DNA of 40,872 bases, taken from NCBI GenBank assembly GCA_905211485.1, contig CAJMAW010000006.1:1-40872 (forward strand). The letters are read 5' to 3'. The position numbers and the translations under genes are program-made. The notes under the pieces are model-generated. The model worked only from the letters and a program-made list of their open reading frames with translations, did no database searches and had not been told where the DNA came from. Of this stretch, positions 18,557 to 27,318 are shown in pieces. This DNA is from an uncultured Lentisphaeria bacterium. Lineage in GTDB: Bacteria > Verrucomicrobiota > Lentisphaeria > Victivallales > UBA1829. Numbering within the stretch: position 1 is the first letter of the stretch; the number at the start of each line of letters is the position of its first letter.

Positions 18557-18714
18557 AGACGGGGGGGGACTGCTGCGCGTCGTTTCCCGGAGCGGGGAAA
18601 GCGGATGCATCGAAGCCCCGGAGGAGACTCTTGCTGTGACTCTTTTCTCATCATAAGACGTTCTTTGCATCTTGTTTTATTTCATGCCGCTCCGGAGGCC
18701 CTTCCGGAAGAAGC

Positions 18715-18763
18715 AGAAAAAAGCCGCCGGGTTTCTGAAAAGAAATCCAGCGGCATTTTTTTA
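18715..18763. terminator. Bidirectional terminator between convergent genes
   Basis: GCCGCCGGGTTTCT (18723-18736) pairs with AGAAATCCAGCGGC (18741-18754) with one mismatch and one G-U around GAAA. An A-run lies on the left and seven T on the right, so each strand has a U-tract. It serves the isomerase (plus) and the ahcY operon (minus). The rest of 18557-18895 has no gene I can see. Confidence 0.82.
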
Positions 18764-18895
18764 CCCTATGGACGATCCGATTTGATCCGCCCGTTCCGTC
18801 GTTCCCGAGAGAAGAGGAGGGAAGGAAGGGCGGGAATCCTCATCCTCATCCGGAGAGAGCGTAGTGCACAAATCCGGAGCGCAGCGTCAATCGCG

Positions 18896-20338
18896 TCAAT
18901 AGCGGTAGTGTTCCGATTTGTAGGGGCCTTCCGGATTTACACCGATATAGTCGGCCTGTTCGCGGGTGAGCTTTGTGAGTTTGGCTCCGAGCTTCGCCAG
19001 ATGAAGGGCGGCGACTTCCTCGTCCAGCTTTTTCGGCAGGCGCGTGACTCCGATTTTATGTTTTTTCCCCGCAAGTTCGATCTGTGCGAGAGTCTGATTG
19101 GAGAAGGAGCAGCTCATGACGAAGTTCGGATGCCCCGTGGCGCATCCGAGGTTGACGAGACGGCCTTCGGCAAGGAGATAAATCGAATGCCCGTCCGGGA
19201 AGGTGTATTTGTGGACGGGGCATTCGCTGCCCTTGATTTCCGTGATTTGGATTCCCTTGATTTTCTTCAGGGCGGCGACTTCGATTTCGTTGTCGAAATG
19301 GCCGATATTGCAGACGATCGCCTGATCCTTCATCTTTTTCATATGCTCGGCGGTGATGATATGGCAGTTGCCCGTGGTGGTGACATAGAGATCCGCATAG
19401 GGCAGGGCGTCTTCGACCGTCGCCACCTGGAATCCCGCCATGCAGGCCTGAAGCGCGCAGATGGGATCGACTTCCGTCACGATGACGCGAGCGCGTTCGT
19501 TTTTCAACGCTTCCGCACAGCCTTTGCCGACGTCCCCGTATCCGCAGACAACCGCGAGTTTCCCGGAAAGCATCACATCCAGCGCGCGTTTGATTCCGTC
19601 CGTAAGCGAGTGGCGGCAGCCGTAGATGTTGTCGAACTTGGATTTGGTGACGGAGTCGTTGACATTGATGGCAGGGAAAAGCAGTTCGCCTTTTTCCTCC
19701 ATCTGCAGGAGTCGGTGCACCCCCGTGGTCGTTTCCTCGGAAACGCCGCGGACGTGTTTAGCCACTTCCGACCAGCGCTTCGGATTTTCCTTCAAGGTCC
19801 GTTTCAGCAGCCTGAGAATGACTCCTTCCTCCTCCGAGGCGGGTTTGCGTCCAAGAAACGAAGGGTCTTTTTCCGCTTTGACACCCCAGTGGATGAGAAG
19901 AGTGGCGTCCCCTCCGTCATCGACAATCTGATCGGGTCCGGAACCATCCGGCCACGTGATGGCGTTGAGAGTGCATTCCCAGTATTCTTCCAGTGTTTCC
20001 CCCTTCCAGGCGAAAACCGGCACCCCCGCTTTTGCCACCGCGGCGGCGGCGTGGTCCTGGGTCGAAAAGATGTTGCAGGAACACCAGCGGACGTCTGCTC
20101 CGAGTTCTCTGAGCGTTTCGATCAGGACCGCGGTCTGAATCGTCATGTGCAGACTGCCCATGATTTTCACGCCCTTCAGTGGCTTGCTCTTCCCGTACTT
20201 TGCCCGTGTGGCCATCAGGCCGGGCATTTCCTTTTCGGCAATATCCATTTCCTTCCTGCCGAACTCGGCAAGAGAAAGATCCCTGATTTGATAGTCCGCT
20301 GTTTTTCCGGTGTTTTTTCCTGCTGTTTTCCTGGTCAT
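18896..20338 (-). CDS. ahcY: Adenosylhomocysteinase
   Basis: S-adenosylhomocysteine hydrolase reversibly splits SAH to homocysteine and adenosine with bound NAD, removing the product inhibitor of methyltransferases. The 480-residue product has the family blocks HMTIQTAVLIETLRELGA, WCSCNIFSTQDHAAAA, VDDGGDATLLIHWG, the NAD-binding CGYGDVGKGCA, GHFDNEIE, AEGRLVNLGCATGHPNFVMS and the C-terminal KSEHYRY that closes the neighbouring subunit's NAD site. The length fits the bacterial class with a mid-protein insert. I start at 20338, where AAAAGGAC precedes by about 9 bases. An ATG at 20365 would overlap the pfkB stop by 11 bases and has no site. It is the last gene of metK-pfkB-ahcY; a 9-bp direct repeat (GCGTCAAT plus one base) overlaps its stop. 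Confidence 0.97.
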   Translation of the reverse strand: MTRKTAGKNTGKTADYQIRDLSLAEFGRKEMDIAEKEMPGLMATRAKYGKSKPLKGVKIMGSLHMTIQTAVLIETLRELGADVRWCSCNIFSTQDHAAAAVAKAGVPVFAWKGETLEEYWECTLNAITWPDGSGPDQIVDDGGDATLLIHWGVKAEKDPSFLGRKPASEEEGVILRLLKRTLKENPKRWSEVAKHVRGVSEETTTGVHRLLQMEEKGELLFPAINVNDSVTKSKFDNIYGCRHSLTDGIKRALDVMLSGKLAVVCGYGDVGKGCAEALKNERARVIVTEVDPICALQACMAGFQVATVEDALPYADLYVTTTGNCHIITAEHMKKMKDQAIVCNIGHFDNEIEVAALKKIKGIQITEIKGSECPVHKYTFPDGHSIYLLAEGRLVNLGCATGHPNFVMSCSFSNQTLAQIELAGKKHKIGVTRLPKKLDEEVAALHLAKLGAKLTKLTREQADYIGVNPEGPYKSEHYRY

Positions 20339-20354
20339 TCTTACAAAGTCCTTT

Positions 20355-21404
20355 TCAATTCGCATAATTCGATATCAGAAGTCTGAATTTTTCCCGGAGA
20401 GCCTCCCAGCGTTCCGGCGGGATGGCCGCCCCTGTGACCTGCACAACCTCCGCTCCGGTCGCCGATGCCATTTTCCCGGAGATTTCGTGAGAAAACCCGT
20501 TCAGATATCCGTACAGGAATCCCGCCTGCCAGAGATCTCCGGCCCCGGTGGTATCCACCGCATGAGCCTTCTCCGCCTCGACTTTCGCATAGACGGGGCC
20601 TGCGGAGCGGATCAGAGCGCCTGCGGAGCCCAGTTTCACGCAGACTGTCGGGCAATATTCCGCCAGACGGTCCGCCGCCCTGGCAGGATCAAAGTCTTCT
20701 TCCCTCATTCCGCAGAATTCGCGGGCCTCGTCTTCGTTGGCAAAAAGAAGATCCACATATTCTCCGAGTATGCCGGGCAGACGCTCCCGGAAGATTCTCA
20801 CGATTTCAAACGACGCGAGATCCAGACTCACCGTGCACTGCGCCGTCTTCGCCAGTTTCATCACCCGTTCAAACACCGGGAAATTGAACAGCATGTACCC
20901 TTCAACGTGGAGATGGGTGATGCCACGGAAATCTTCTTCCGTGATTTCATCCGGTTCCAATGTCGAAGCCGCGGCAAGATCTGTACGCATGGTCCGTTCC
21001 GAATCCGGGGTAATCAGGCTCAGACAGCGTCCCGTCCGCATCTGCGGATGCGTCTTGAAGGCCGAGAGGTCCCCTCCGATCGCCGCATAGGACTCCTTGT
21101 AATAGCGTCCTTCCTCGTCGTTTCCGACTTTGGCCAGAAGAGAGGTCTTCATCCCCAGATGCGCCAGTCCGAAGAGCGTGTTGCAGGCCGATCCCCCGAT
21201 CGCCCGCGCCGGTGGTTCCGGGGCGGTGTCCCGTCCGGAGGCATGGCGGATCATGCGGTCGAGCGAGTCCGCGTCCGTCATGACCATTCCCCCCTTTTCC
21301 CCTCCGGCGAATTCCGGGATGAATTTTTCGTCCACCCTGGCCAGCACATCCAGAAGCGCGGAGCCGAAGCCGAGCACTTTGACTGATGAAGCGGATTCCG
21401 TCAT
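20355..21404 (-). CDS. PfkB-family carbohydrate/nucleoside kinase, probable adenosine kinase
   Basis: The 349-residue protein is a ribokinase/PfkB kinase. It begins with VLGFGSALLDVLARVDE, has the N-terminal GGSACNTLFGLAHLG signature, and carries the C-terminal signature DTTGAGDLWQAGFLYG with the catalytic Asp and anion hole. Residues such as GGMVMTDADS and the lid region resemble adenosine-kinase-like members. Position is the best functional clue. It starts 16 bases after metK and ends 16 bases before ahcY, whose reaction releases adenosine. Phosphorylating adenosine to AMP would pull SAH hydrolysis forward. That substrate is inference; inosine/guanosine or sugar kinases share the fold. There is no clear Shine-Dalgarno, so translation may be coupled to metK. 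Confidence 0.87.
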   Translation of the reverse strand: MTESASSVKVLGFGSALLDVLARVDEKFIPEFAGGEKGGMVMTDADSLDRMIRHASGRDTAPEPPARAIGGSACNTLFGLAHLGMKTSLLAKVGNDEEGRYYKESYAAIGGDLSAFKTHPQMRTGRCLSLITPDSERTMRTDLAAASTLEPDEITEEDFRGITHLHVEGYMLFNFPVFERVMKLAKTAQCTVSLDLASFEIVRIFRERLPGILGEYVDLLFANEDEAREFCGMREEDFDPARAADRLAEYCPTVCVKLGSAGALIRSAGPVYAKVEAEKAHAVDTTGAGDLWQAGFLYGYLNGFSHEISGKMASATGAEVVQVTGAAIPPERWEALREKFRLLISNYAN

Positions 21405-21420
21405 TTCACATCACTTTTTT

Positions 21421-22797
21421 TTATTTCTTTGCCTTCGGCGCGGCTTTTTTCTTCGCAGGAGTTTTCTTCTTCCCGGCGGCGGAGGTAGCCTTTGATGCCG
21501 CGGGAGGCGCCTTTGTAGTCGTTTTTCCCCCGCGGGCGGGAGCAGTCTTCTTCGCGGACGCCTTTCCTTTTCCGTTTTCTGCGGAGGAGGAAGCCGCGGC
21601 GGGTGCGGCGAATTCCGCAGCCGCAGCCTGAAGAGCTTCGGTTTTATCCGTTTTTTCCCAGGGGAAGATGTCTCTTCCGAAATGTCCGTAGGATGCGGCG
21701 GCGCGGTAGGACCACTGAGCTCCGGGGTGCTTGAGATCCAGAGTCCTGACAATGCTTTCCGGAGTCATCTGGAAGACTTTGCGGACGATTTTCTCCAGGA
21801 CGGCGTCGTCTTCAAATCTGCCCGTTCCGTAGGTGTCGACATTGATGGAAAGCGGTTCCGCCACGCCGATGGCGTACGCCACCTGGATTTCGCATTTTTC
21901 CGCCAGTCCGGCCGCGACAATGTTCTTGGCGATGTAACGGCACATATAGGCTGCGGAACGGTCCACCTTGGAGGGATCCTTCCCGGAGAAGGCTCCTCCT
22001 CCGTGCGAACCGACTCCGCCGTAGGTGTCGACGATGATTTTGCGTCCGGTCAGCCCTGTGTCACCGTGAGGTCCGCCCACCACGAAACGTCCGGTCGGGT
22101 TGATGTGGTAGACAATGTCTTTGCTCAGGAAACGCGCCGGAATCACCTTTTTCACCACATCCTTGACCAGTTTCTCCAGATCGGAGATCTTCATGTCCGG
22201 CGTGTGCTGATGGGAAACGACAATCGTTGTCACCCGGACCGGTTTCCCGTTCCGGTATTCCATGGAAACCTGGCTCTTCGCATCGGGACGCAGAAACGCG
22301 TATTTCTTCGGCTGAGTCTTCCGCAGGCGTGCCAGTTCCTCCACAATCCTGTGTGCATAAAGCGCTGTGGCGGGCATGAGTTCCTTCGTTTCGCTGCTTG
22401 CGTATCCGAACATCATGCCCTGATCTCCGGCGCCCTGTTCCTTGTGGAGTCCTTCCCCGGCGGTGACGCCCTGGGAAATGTCAGGAGACTGGGCGTGAAT
22501 GCAGAGCACCACTTTGCAGTCATCCGCGGAAAAACCGATGGAACGGTCCTGATAGCCGATGTCGCGGACCACACCGCGGGCGAGGTCTTCCCAGTTGATT
22601 TTCGCCTTCGTGGTGATTTCTCCTGAGATCACAATCAGATCCGTCGTACACAATGTTTCGCAGGCGACGCGGCTGTCCGGATCCTGTGCCAGGCAGGCGT
22701 CAAGAACGGCATCGGAGATCTGGTCACATACTTTGTCGGGATGTCCTTCGGAAACCGATTCCGAAGTGAAGATGTGATCTGCGTGGATCTTGCTCAT
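21421..22797 (-). CDS. metK: S-adenosylmethionine synthetase with a basic histone-H1-like tail
   Basis: MetK makes SAM from methionine and ATP. The core (residues 1 to about 393) is complete: SEGHPDKVCDQISDAVLDA near the start, the GAGDQGMMFGYA loop, HINPTGRFVVGGPHGDTGLTG, GGGAFSGKDPSKVDRSAAY and the final YGHFGRDIFPWEKTDK. Family members normally end there, at 380-400 residues. This one continues for about 65 residues in the same frame with a Lys/Ala/Pro/Thr-rich low-complexity tail containing KASAKKTAPARGGK and KKKTPAKKKAAPKAKK. This resembles bacterial histone-H1-like or AlgP-type tails. It is the first gene of the SAM-cycle operon, with a promoter at 22874-22902. The leader of about 70 bases is AT-rich and shows no SAM riboswitch. 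Confidence 0.97.
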   Translation of the reverse strand: MSKIHADHIFTSESVSEGHPDKVCDQISDAVLDACLAQDPDSRVACETLCTTDLIVISGEITTKAKINWEDLARGVVRDIGYQDRSIGFSADDCKVVLCIHAQSPDISQGVTAGEGLHKEQGAGDQGMMFGYASSETKELMPATALYAHRIVEELARLRKTQPKKYAFLRPDAKSQVSMEYRNGKPVRVTTIVVSHQHTPDMKISDLEKLVKDVVKKVIPARFLSKDIVYHINPTGRFVVGGPHGDTGLTGRKIIVDTYGGVGSHGGGAFSGKDPSKVDRSAAYMCRYIAKNIVAAGLAEKCEIQVAYAIGVAEPLSINVDTYGTGRFEDDAVLEKIVRKVFQMTPESIVRTLDLKHPGAQWSYRAAASYGHFGRDIFPWEKTDKTEALQAAAAEFAAPAAASSSAENGKGKASAKKTAPARGGKTTTKAPPAASKATSAAGKKKTPAKKKAAPKAKK

Positions 22798-22873
22798 GAA
22801 AAGTCAACCTTCTTTCTTGATTGTATGGATTCGTTGTATTGAACTATGATTTTTTTTCTTTCCATTCCCGATT

Positions 22874-22902
22874 AATGTACTTCTTCCTTGGCTTTTATTC
22901 AA
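22874..22902 (-). promoter_or_regulatory. Candidate promoter of the metK-pfkB-ahcY operon
   Basis: On the minus strand TTGAAT (22902-22897), 17 bases, TACATT (22879-22874). Predicted start near 22867. Confidence 0.55.
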
Positions 22903-22947
22903 GTTTATTCCGAACGGGGATGGGGGCAATTTGCTGAATTTCATCTG

Positions 22948-23026
22948 TTCCGGAGGGAGAACGGGGGAACGGGGCATTTTTTTACGGGAGCATGGAAAAG
23001 ATGCCCTGTTCATTTTCCTCCCGGAA
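22948..23026. repeat. 79-base two-part hairpin between divergent promoters
   Basis: Inner arms GAACGGGGCAT (22967-22977) and ATGCCCTGTTC (23001-23011) pair over 11 bp with one G-U. Outer arms TTCCGGAGGGA (22948-22958) and TCCTCCCGGAA (23016-23026) pair with one mismatch and one wobble. It lies upstream of both the metK and the GT-C promoters and contains no gene. Confidence 0.5.
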
Positions 23027-23042
23027 GAATAGAGAAAGCCGT

Positions 23043-23070
23043 TTGACAAGACCGGGATCTGAATTACTGT
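23043..23070 (+). promoter_or_regulatory. Candidate promoter of the GT-C glycosyltransferase
   Basis: Perfect -35 TTGACA (23043-23048), 16 bases, TACTGT (23065-23070). The -10 is weak. Confidence 0.45.
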
Positions 23071-23245
23071 AAAAAATGCAAAGATTCCGACGATTGCAAA
23101 GATGTTGCAATGCCGGAAAATGTCAGACAACGGGATCTCCCGGCGTCAGCCCTTTCTCCGGAGACTCTTCTCCGGTCCTCGGCAGACGGAATGCAAGAAG
23201 AAAAAATTCAATTTTCATCCAGAAAAGAAAGACCAGACTGTGTCC

Positions 23246-25210
23246 ATGATGAACGGAATCCAGAAATGCCTTTTTCTCCTGATCCTGCTCTTTGCCGCAC
23301 TTCATGTGTTTCTGGGGATCGACTGCGGCATTCCCTCCCGGGAACGGATGGAAACGGAACTGGGAGGGAAGGCGGTTCTGGAAACACATCTGCCCGAACT
23401 GGAACAGTTCCTCGCCACAGGGACGTATGAGAGAAGCGAATTCTCCGGGGAAACGGATGCGGAGGAAAACAGCGCCCGGAGCCGCTTCTCCCCCTTCCTC
23501 GACCAGCTGCGCAGTTATCACCCCGATGAACAGTTCACGCTGAAAACCATCAGCACCATGGTGAAAAAACGTACTCTTCAGCCCGGAGTGTACATATACG
23601 GGCAGTTCTATCATTACCAGATTGCCTCCGCCCTGGCCGCGGCCGCCCTCGCCGGATATCTGCCGATGGATCTGAATACACTGTCGGGACTCCGGAATCC
23701 GGAGACGGCGGGCAGACTTTATCTCGCGGGCCGTTTCCTCACCTGCTGCATGGCGCTGGGGGGAATTGTCCTGCTCTTCTTTTCCGTGAAAATCCTGACG
23801 GGGAGGGGCATTCCCGCTCTCGCCGCCGCCGCTCTCCTCGCCACGGTCCCTTTCTACGCCCTGACAGCCAAAGTGATCAAGACCGAAATGCCCTCCTGTT
23901 TCTGGTTGCTGGCCGTTCTGCTTTTTTCCGTCCTGGCCTACCGTTCGGGAAAATGGCGATTTTATCTTGCCGCAGGTGCGGCGCTCGGGCTGGCGGTGGG
24001 AACCAAATATACGGCCGCCTTGTACGCGGTCCTGCCGGCAGGCTACTTCCTGGCGCGTTATTTCCCGGAAAAATGGAGAAGTGCCGGAGCATGGAAACAG
24101 GTCCTGGGGTCAAAGGAAATGAGGGGGGAGTTCCTGGCGCTTTGCGGAGCGGGGGGACTGTCGATTGCGGTGTTCACGGTCTTCAATTTCTCCTGGCTGA
24201 TGGATTCGGCACGCTTCTTTCATGACATCAGCGTTGTTTCCAGACTGATGGGGGACCGGAACAGAATCCTCTCCTTCCTGGAATATGTTGCCTGCTTTTC
24301 CATAGACGGAATTTTCTTCCATATCGGTCTTCTGACAGTGCCTTTGTTCCTGATCGCCATTCTGTTTGCGCTCTTCCGGCCGAGACGGGAGACGCTTCCG
24401 CTTCTTGCGGCGGTCTTTCTGTATTTCTATCTGGCTTCGACCTCCATCGTGGCGTCTTCGGACAGGTACATGCTTCCGGCGCTTCCCTTGCTCTGCATTC
24501 TGGCGGTATTCTGTCTGGAGGCGGTGCGGCGGGTCTGGCTGAGATGTCTGCTGCTGGGGGCGGTGCTGGCGGCGGGAGTGTGGTATTCTCTGGCGATGGA
24601 CTGGGTGCTGCTGTCGAAGAACACGCGTCTGGAGGCGTCGGAATGGTGTGCGGAGCATCTCCCGGAGGGGGCTTCCGTCGGACGCGCGATGTACCCGGTC
24701 AGCTATCGGACCATCATGCTCCCATACGGGCGGTGGAGAGAATTCAATGCACTTGAAAATCCCGGAAAAATCCCGGAATGCGACTATTATGTGGATTGTT
24801 CCTTCATCTATGACATGACGGGGCGTTCGCCTCTGATGCGGCGTCTGGACTGGATTTTCAACCGTCCGCGTCACATCCCGTCGACCGGGAGCTTTCCCCC
24901 CGGGGAAATGCTCGTCTTCGGCGGCGATTCCCTCCCGCTGACTCCGGCAAGACTCCTCTCCGGACCGCGTTTCTTCACCCTCAATTCCTTTCTGGAAATG
25001 GCCATGCCGGAGATCGTCCTTTACCGGAATGCCTTGAAGAGTTCCCCGCCTTCTTTCCCGTTTTCTACTCCCCCGGCAGCCGCTTTCTCTCCATCGGATT
25101 CGGAACGGACGGAGGACGGGGGCGTCCCCGAATCACCTCCAGGCGCGACAGAGCCTTCAGGCGTATCTGAATCTCCCGGGAATGCAGCCGCCCCGCTTCA
25201 GGATCCCTGA
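23246..25210 (+). CDS. GT-C membrane glycosyltransferase, family 39-like
   Basis: About 654 residues. The first membrane helix (LFLLILLFAALHVFLGI) leads into a large periplasmic loop, then about ten further helices and a soluble C-terminal region. This is the layout of ArnT/PMT-type GT-C enzymes, which use polyprenyl-phosphate sugars on the outer face of the inner membrane. The first loop contains YHPDEQF; an acidic pair here is the usual catalytic/metal site. Later landmarks are KTEMPSCFW, ALGLAVGTKYTAALYAVLPA and SSDRYMLPALPLL. The C-terminal 55 residues are Pro/Ser-rich low complexity. The start is uncertain: ATG 23246 lies just before the first helix, but in-frame ATGs at 23120 and 23102 with coding-like codons cannot be excluded, and none has a Shine-Dalgarno. 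Sugar and acceptor are unknown. Confidence 0.82.
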   Translation: MMNGIQKCLFLLILLFAALHVFLGIDCGIPSRERMETELGGKAVLETHLPELEQFLATGTYERSEFSGETDAEENSARSRFSPFLDQLRSYHPDEQFTLKTISTMVKKRTLQPGVYIYGQFYHYQIASALAAAALAGYLPMDLNTLSGLRNPETAGRLYLAGRFLTCCMALGGIVLLFFSVKILTGRGIPALAAAALLATVPFYALTAKVIKTEMPSCFWLLAVLLFSVLAYRSGKWRFYLAAGAALGLAVGTKYTAALYAVLPAGYFLARYFPEKWRSAGAWKQVLGSKEMRGEFLALCGAGGLSIAVFTVFNFSWLMDSARFFHDISVVSRLMGDRNRILSFLEYVACFSIDGIFFHIGLLTVPLFLIAILFALFRPRRETLPLLAAVFLYFYLASTSIVASSDRYMLPALPLLCILAVFCLEAVRRVWLRCLLLGAVLAAGVWYSLAMDWVLLSKNTRLEASEWCAEHLPEGASVGRAMYPVSYRTIMLPYGRWREFNALENPGKIPECDYYVDCSFIYDMTGRSPLMRRLDWIFNRPRHIPSTGSFPPGEMLVFGGDSLPLTPARLLSGPRFFTLNSFLEMAMPEIVLYRNALKSSPPSFPFSTPPAAAFSPSDSERTEDGGVPESPPGATEPSGVSESPGNAAAPLQDP

Positions 25211-25425
25211 TTCTTTCCCGGAGGGGAAGTCTTTCCCCTTCATCTATCCAGTTCCCCCTGTATCGTTTTTGCATCTGTATCCACTTCCGGGGGCAGACTT
25301 CACAGCAGTCATCCGTGGGATCTCAAATACGGGGCGCTTGTCCCCTGATCCCTGAGAGCAGGGGGGAATTCTCTCATCCGGAACGGGGAAACGGTGAATT
25401 CGGACTTTTTTCCTTTCCTTCCCAT

Positions 25426-25454
25426 TTGCAAAAGTTTTTCCCCCTGTCTATATT
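25426..25454 (+). promoter_or_regulatory. Promoter of the ABC/DUF58 cluster
   Basis: TTGCAA (25426-25431), 17 bases, TATATT (25449-25454). The predicted start at about 25461 is directly before GGAGGAGG, giving a leader of about 20 bases. It is the best match of this promoter type in the window. Confidence 0.65.
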
Positions 25455-25481
25455 GGATCCCCGGAGGAGGAACAAAAGATT

Positions 25482-27287
25482 GTGAAGCCTGCAAGGGAAG
25501 ATGCAATGTTGAGAATACAGGGCCGGAGAAGAATTCTTCCCGTCCGCGGCGCCTTGTCCAGCTTCTTGTCCGGCCTCTTCTTCAAGGCAAGGATTCCCTT
25601 CATTTCCTTTTCCTTTTTGTTTTTGTTCTTTTGTTTCATTTGTCTTCTTCCGGCAAAAGTGTATTCCGGGCCGGAGGCCGCGAGTCCGCCGAAGCCGGAG
25701 AAGGGGATCATCAACAGCGCAGATGGCGGTGTCGAGCTGGAGTATTCCTGCTGGAATACTTCAAGTACAATGCTTCAGGCATATCGTTTCCGGATTGTCA
25801 ACCGTTCCTCGAAGACCCGGACACTGCAAATAGCCCTTCGGGATTCGTATTCTCCGCTGGAGAAACCGTATTACAGCAAGAGGATCCGGATTCCCGCGGG
25901 CAGGACTGTTCTGGAGCATGTGTACCCGCCGGTCATCTGCGACCTGGGCGGATCTGGGGTGTATGTGAGTTTCGATTCGGGGGAATGGATTCCGCTGTCG
26001 AGGACTTCCAGCGGATCGGCGAGATACTATTACAGCACTGTGAATTCGGAGAAAGTCGTGGCCGGGGAACCTGCTTCGACGAGTGATCTGGACTTGTGGG
26101 AGGCACGGGATCTTGCGGGAGTGCCGCTGCTGCGCATCCGTCCCGCATTCTGGGAGGATCTATCTGAAGGCCGGAAACGTTTTCTTCTGGAATGGGTGGT
26201 CCGCGGGGGAACACTTCAAATCACGGCGCCTCCGTCCTTTGCGGAAACTTTGCGGAAGACCTGGCCGCCCTCGATGGATTTTGTCAATGCGGAGGAACGG
26301 TATGGCGCCGGGGTTTTGCTTTCCCAAGAGGATTTCCAGCAGGATCCGATTGCGGGATTTCCGGAGAAGAACGTGCTTTTCCGCTGTCTTGAGGGCATAG
26401 GGGGAAAAAACAGGACCCCGGTTCACTGGGAGTATTCTTCCCTGCATCCGCGCTATTTTATCCCGCTTCTGATTCTGGCGGGGATTCTGGGCGGGCCTGG
26501 AGTGTTTCTGTGGTGCCGGAGGAAAAACCGTCCGGCTCTGGCTCTGCTGCTGATTCCGGCGATTTCGCTTCTGAGCTGTTTGCTGCTTCTGTTCTCCGCT
26601 CTGTTCAGAGACGGGATTCACCCGAAGGTGCTTTTCCGTTCCATGACCTGTCTGGATCAGCGGTCTTCCCGTTACCGCGTTTACAGTTTCACCGGCCTGG
26701 AGGCTCCGCTGGGGCTGGTGGAGGATCTGGAATTTGCGGAAAATTCCATTGTGGTGTTTTTCCGTCGGGAGAATGTCAGGACGGAGGTTGAGGGGGGAAA
26801 ACTCCGCTTGGACGGGATGGTCCGTCCGCGCATACCCCTCTTCTTTTCCGTCGTGCGGGACGCCGCCGGACGCGGGCGGATCGAGGTTCTGGAAGAGACC
26901 GACCTTGTTCCGGCAGCAGGATCTGCGGCATCGGAGAGCGTCTCTTCCTCCCCTCGCCGGATCCGGATCATCAACGGCCTCGGGACCGATCTCAAGAGTT
27001 TTGTTCTGCGCGACCGTTCCGGGGCCTACTGGCGGGCCGCTTCCTCCTCTTCTCCGGTGGTACAGGCTGGCGGGGAAATGCTTCTTTCTCCGTGTTCCAG
27101 TCCGCCCGGGGAGCTCTATGGAGCCATGGAGAATCTTTATTACGGGGACAATCAGCTTTTCTATCCCGGGCCGATTCCTCCGGGCTCCTGGCAGGCGGAA
27201 CTTCAGGAGAACATCTTTGCCGAATTCCCTCTCAGGCACTGTGTGTTCAAAGAGGGATCCCGTCATTTTGTGACAGCCCGTTACTGA
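25482..27287 (+). CDS. Membrane-anchored protein of the ABC/DUF58 cluster, unknown function
   Basis: 601 residues. A basic start is followed by a signal-type helix (FISFSFLFLFFCFICLLPAKVYS, about residues 40-62) and then a periplasmic part to about 315. Next come two membrane helices (FIPLLILAGILGGPGVFLW and ALALLLIPAISLLSCLLLLF) and a second, beta-rich soluble part. Residues about 205-250 (DLDLWEARDLAGVPLLRIRP, then RKRFLLEWVVRGGTLQI) resemble the recurrent D-L-L--W---GG-L segment of class-I-amidotransferase-like proteins found in Gld/DUF58-type loci. No catalytic Cys is evident. GTG 25482 follows GGAGGAGG by about 11 bases; ATG 25506 after AAGGGAAG is an alternative. It is the first gene of the cluster, 31 bases before the ABC ATPase, so an accessory role to that transporter is likely. 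Confidence 0.75.
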   Translation: MKPAREDAMLRIQGRRRILPVRGALSSFLSGLFFKARIPFISFSFLFLFFCFICLLPAKVYSGPEAASPPKPEKGIINSADGGVELEYSCWNTSSTMLQAYRFRIVNRSSKTRTLQIALRDSYSPLEKPYYSKRIRIPAGRTVLEHVYPPVICDLGGSGVYVSFDSGEWIPLSRTSSGSARYYYSTVNSEKVVAGEPASTSDLDLWEARDLAGVPLLRIRPAFWEDLSEGRKRFLLEWVVRGGTLQITAPPSFAETLRKTWPPSMDFVNAEERYGAGVLLSQEDFQQDPIAGFPEKNVLFRCLEGIGGKNRTPVHWEYSSLHPRYFIPLLILAGILGGPGVFLWCRRKNRPALALLLIPAISLLSCLLLLFSALFRDGIHPKVLFRSMTCLDQRSSRYRVYSFTGLEAPLGLVEDLEFAENSIVVFFRRENVRTEVEGGKLRLDGMVRPRIPLFFSVVRDAAGRGRIEVLEETDLVPAAGSAASESVSSSPRRIRIINGLGTDLKSFVLRDRSGAYWRAASSSSPVVQAGGEMLLSPCSSPPGELYGAMENLYYGDNQLFYPGPIPPGSWQAELQENIFAEFPLRHCVFKEGSRHFVTARY

Positions 27288-27318
27288 AAAAAACTCTCGA
27301 AGGACGACATGCTTCCCC

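Noticed and set aside
22797..22870. SAM riboswitch before metK
   Set aside because: The predicted leader is only about 70 AT-rich bases and lacks the helices and conserved cores of SAM-I, SAM-II or SAH riboswitches.
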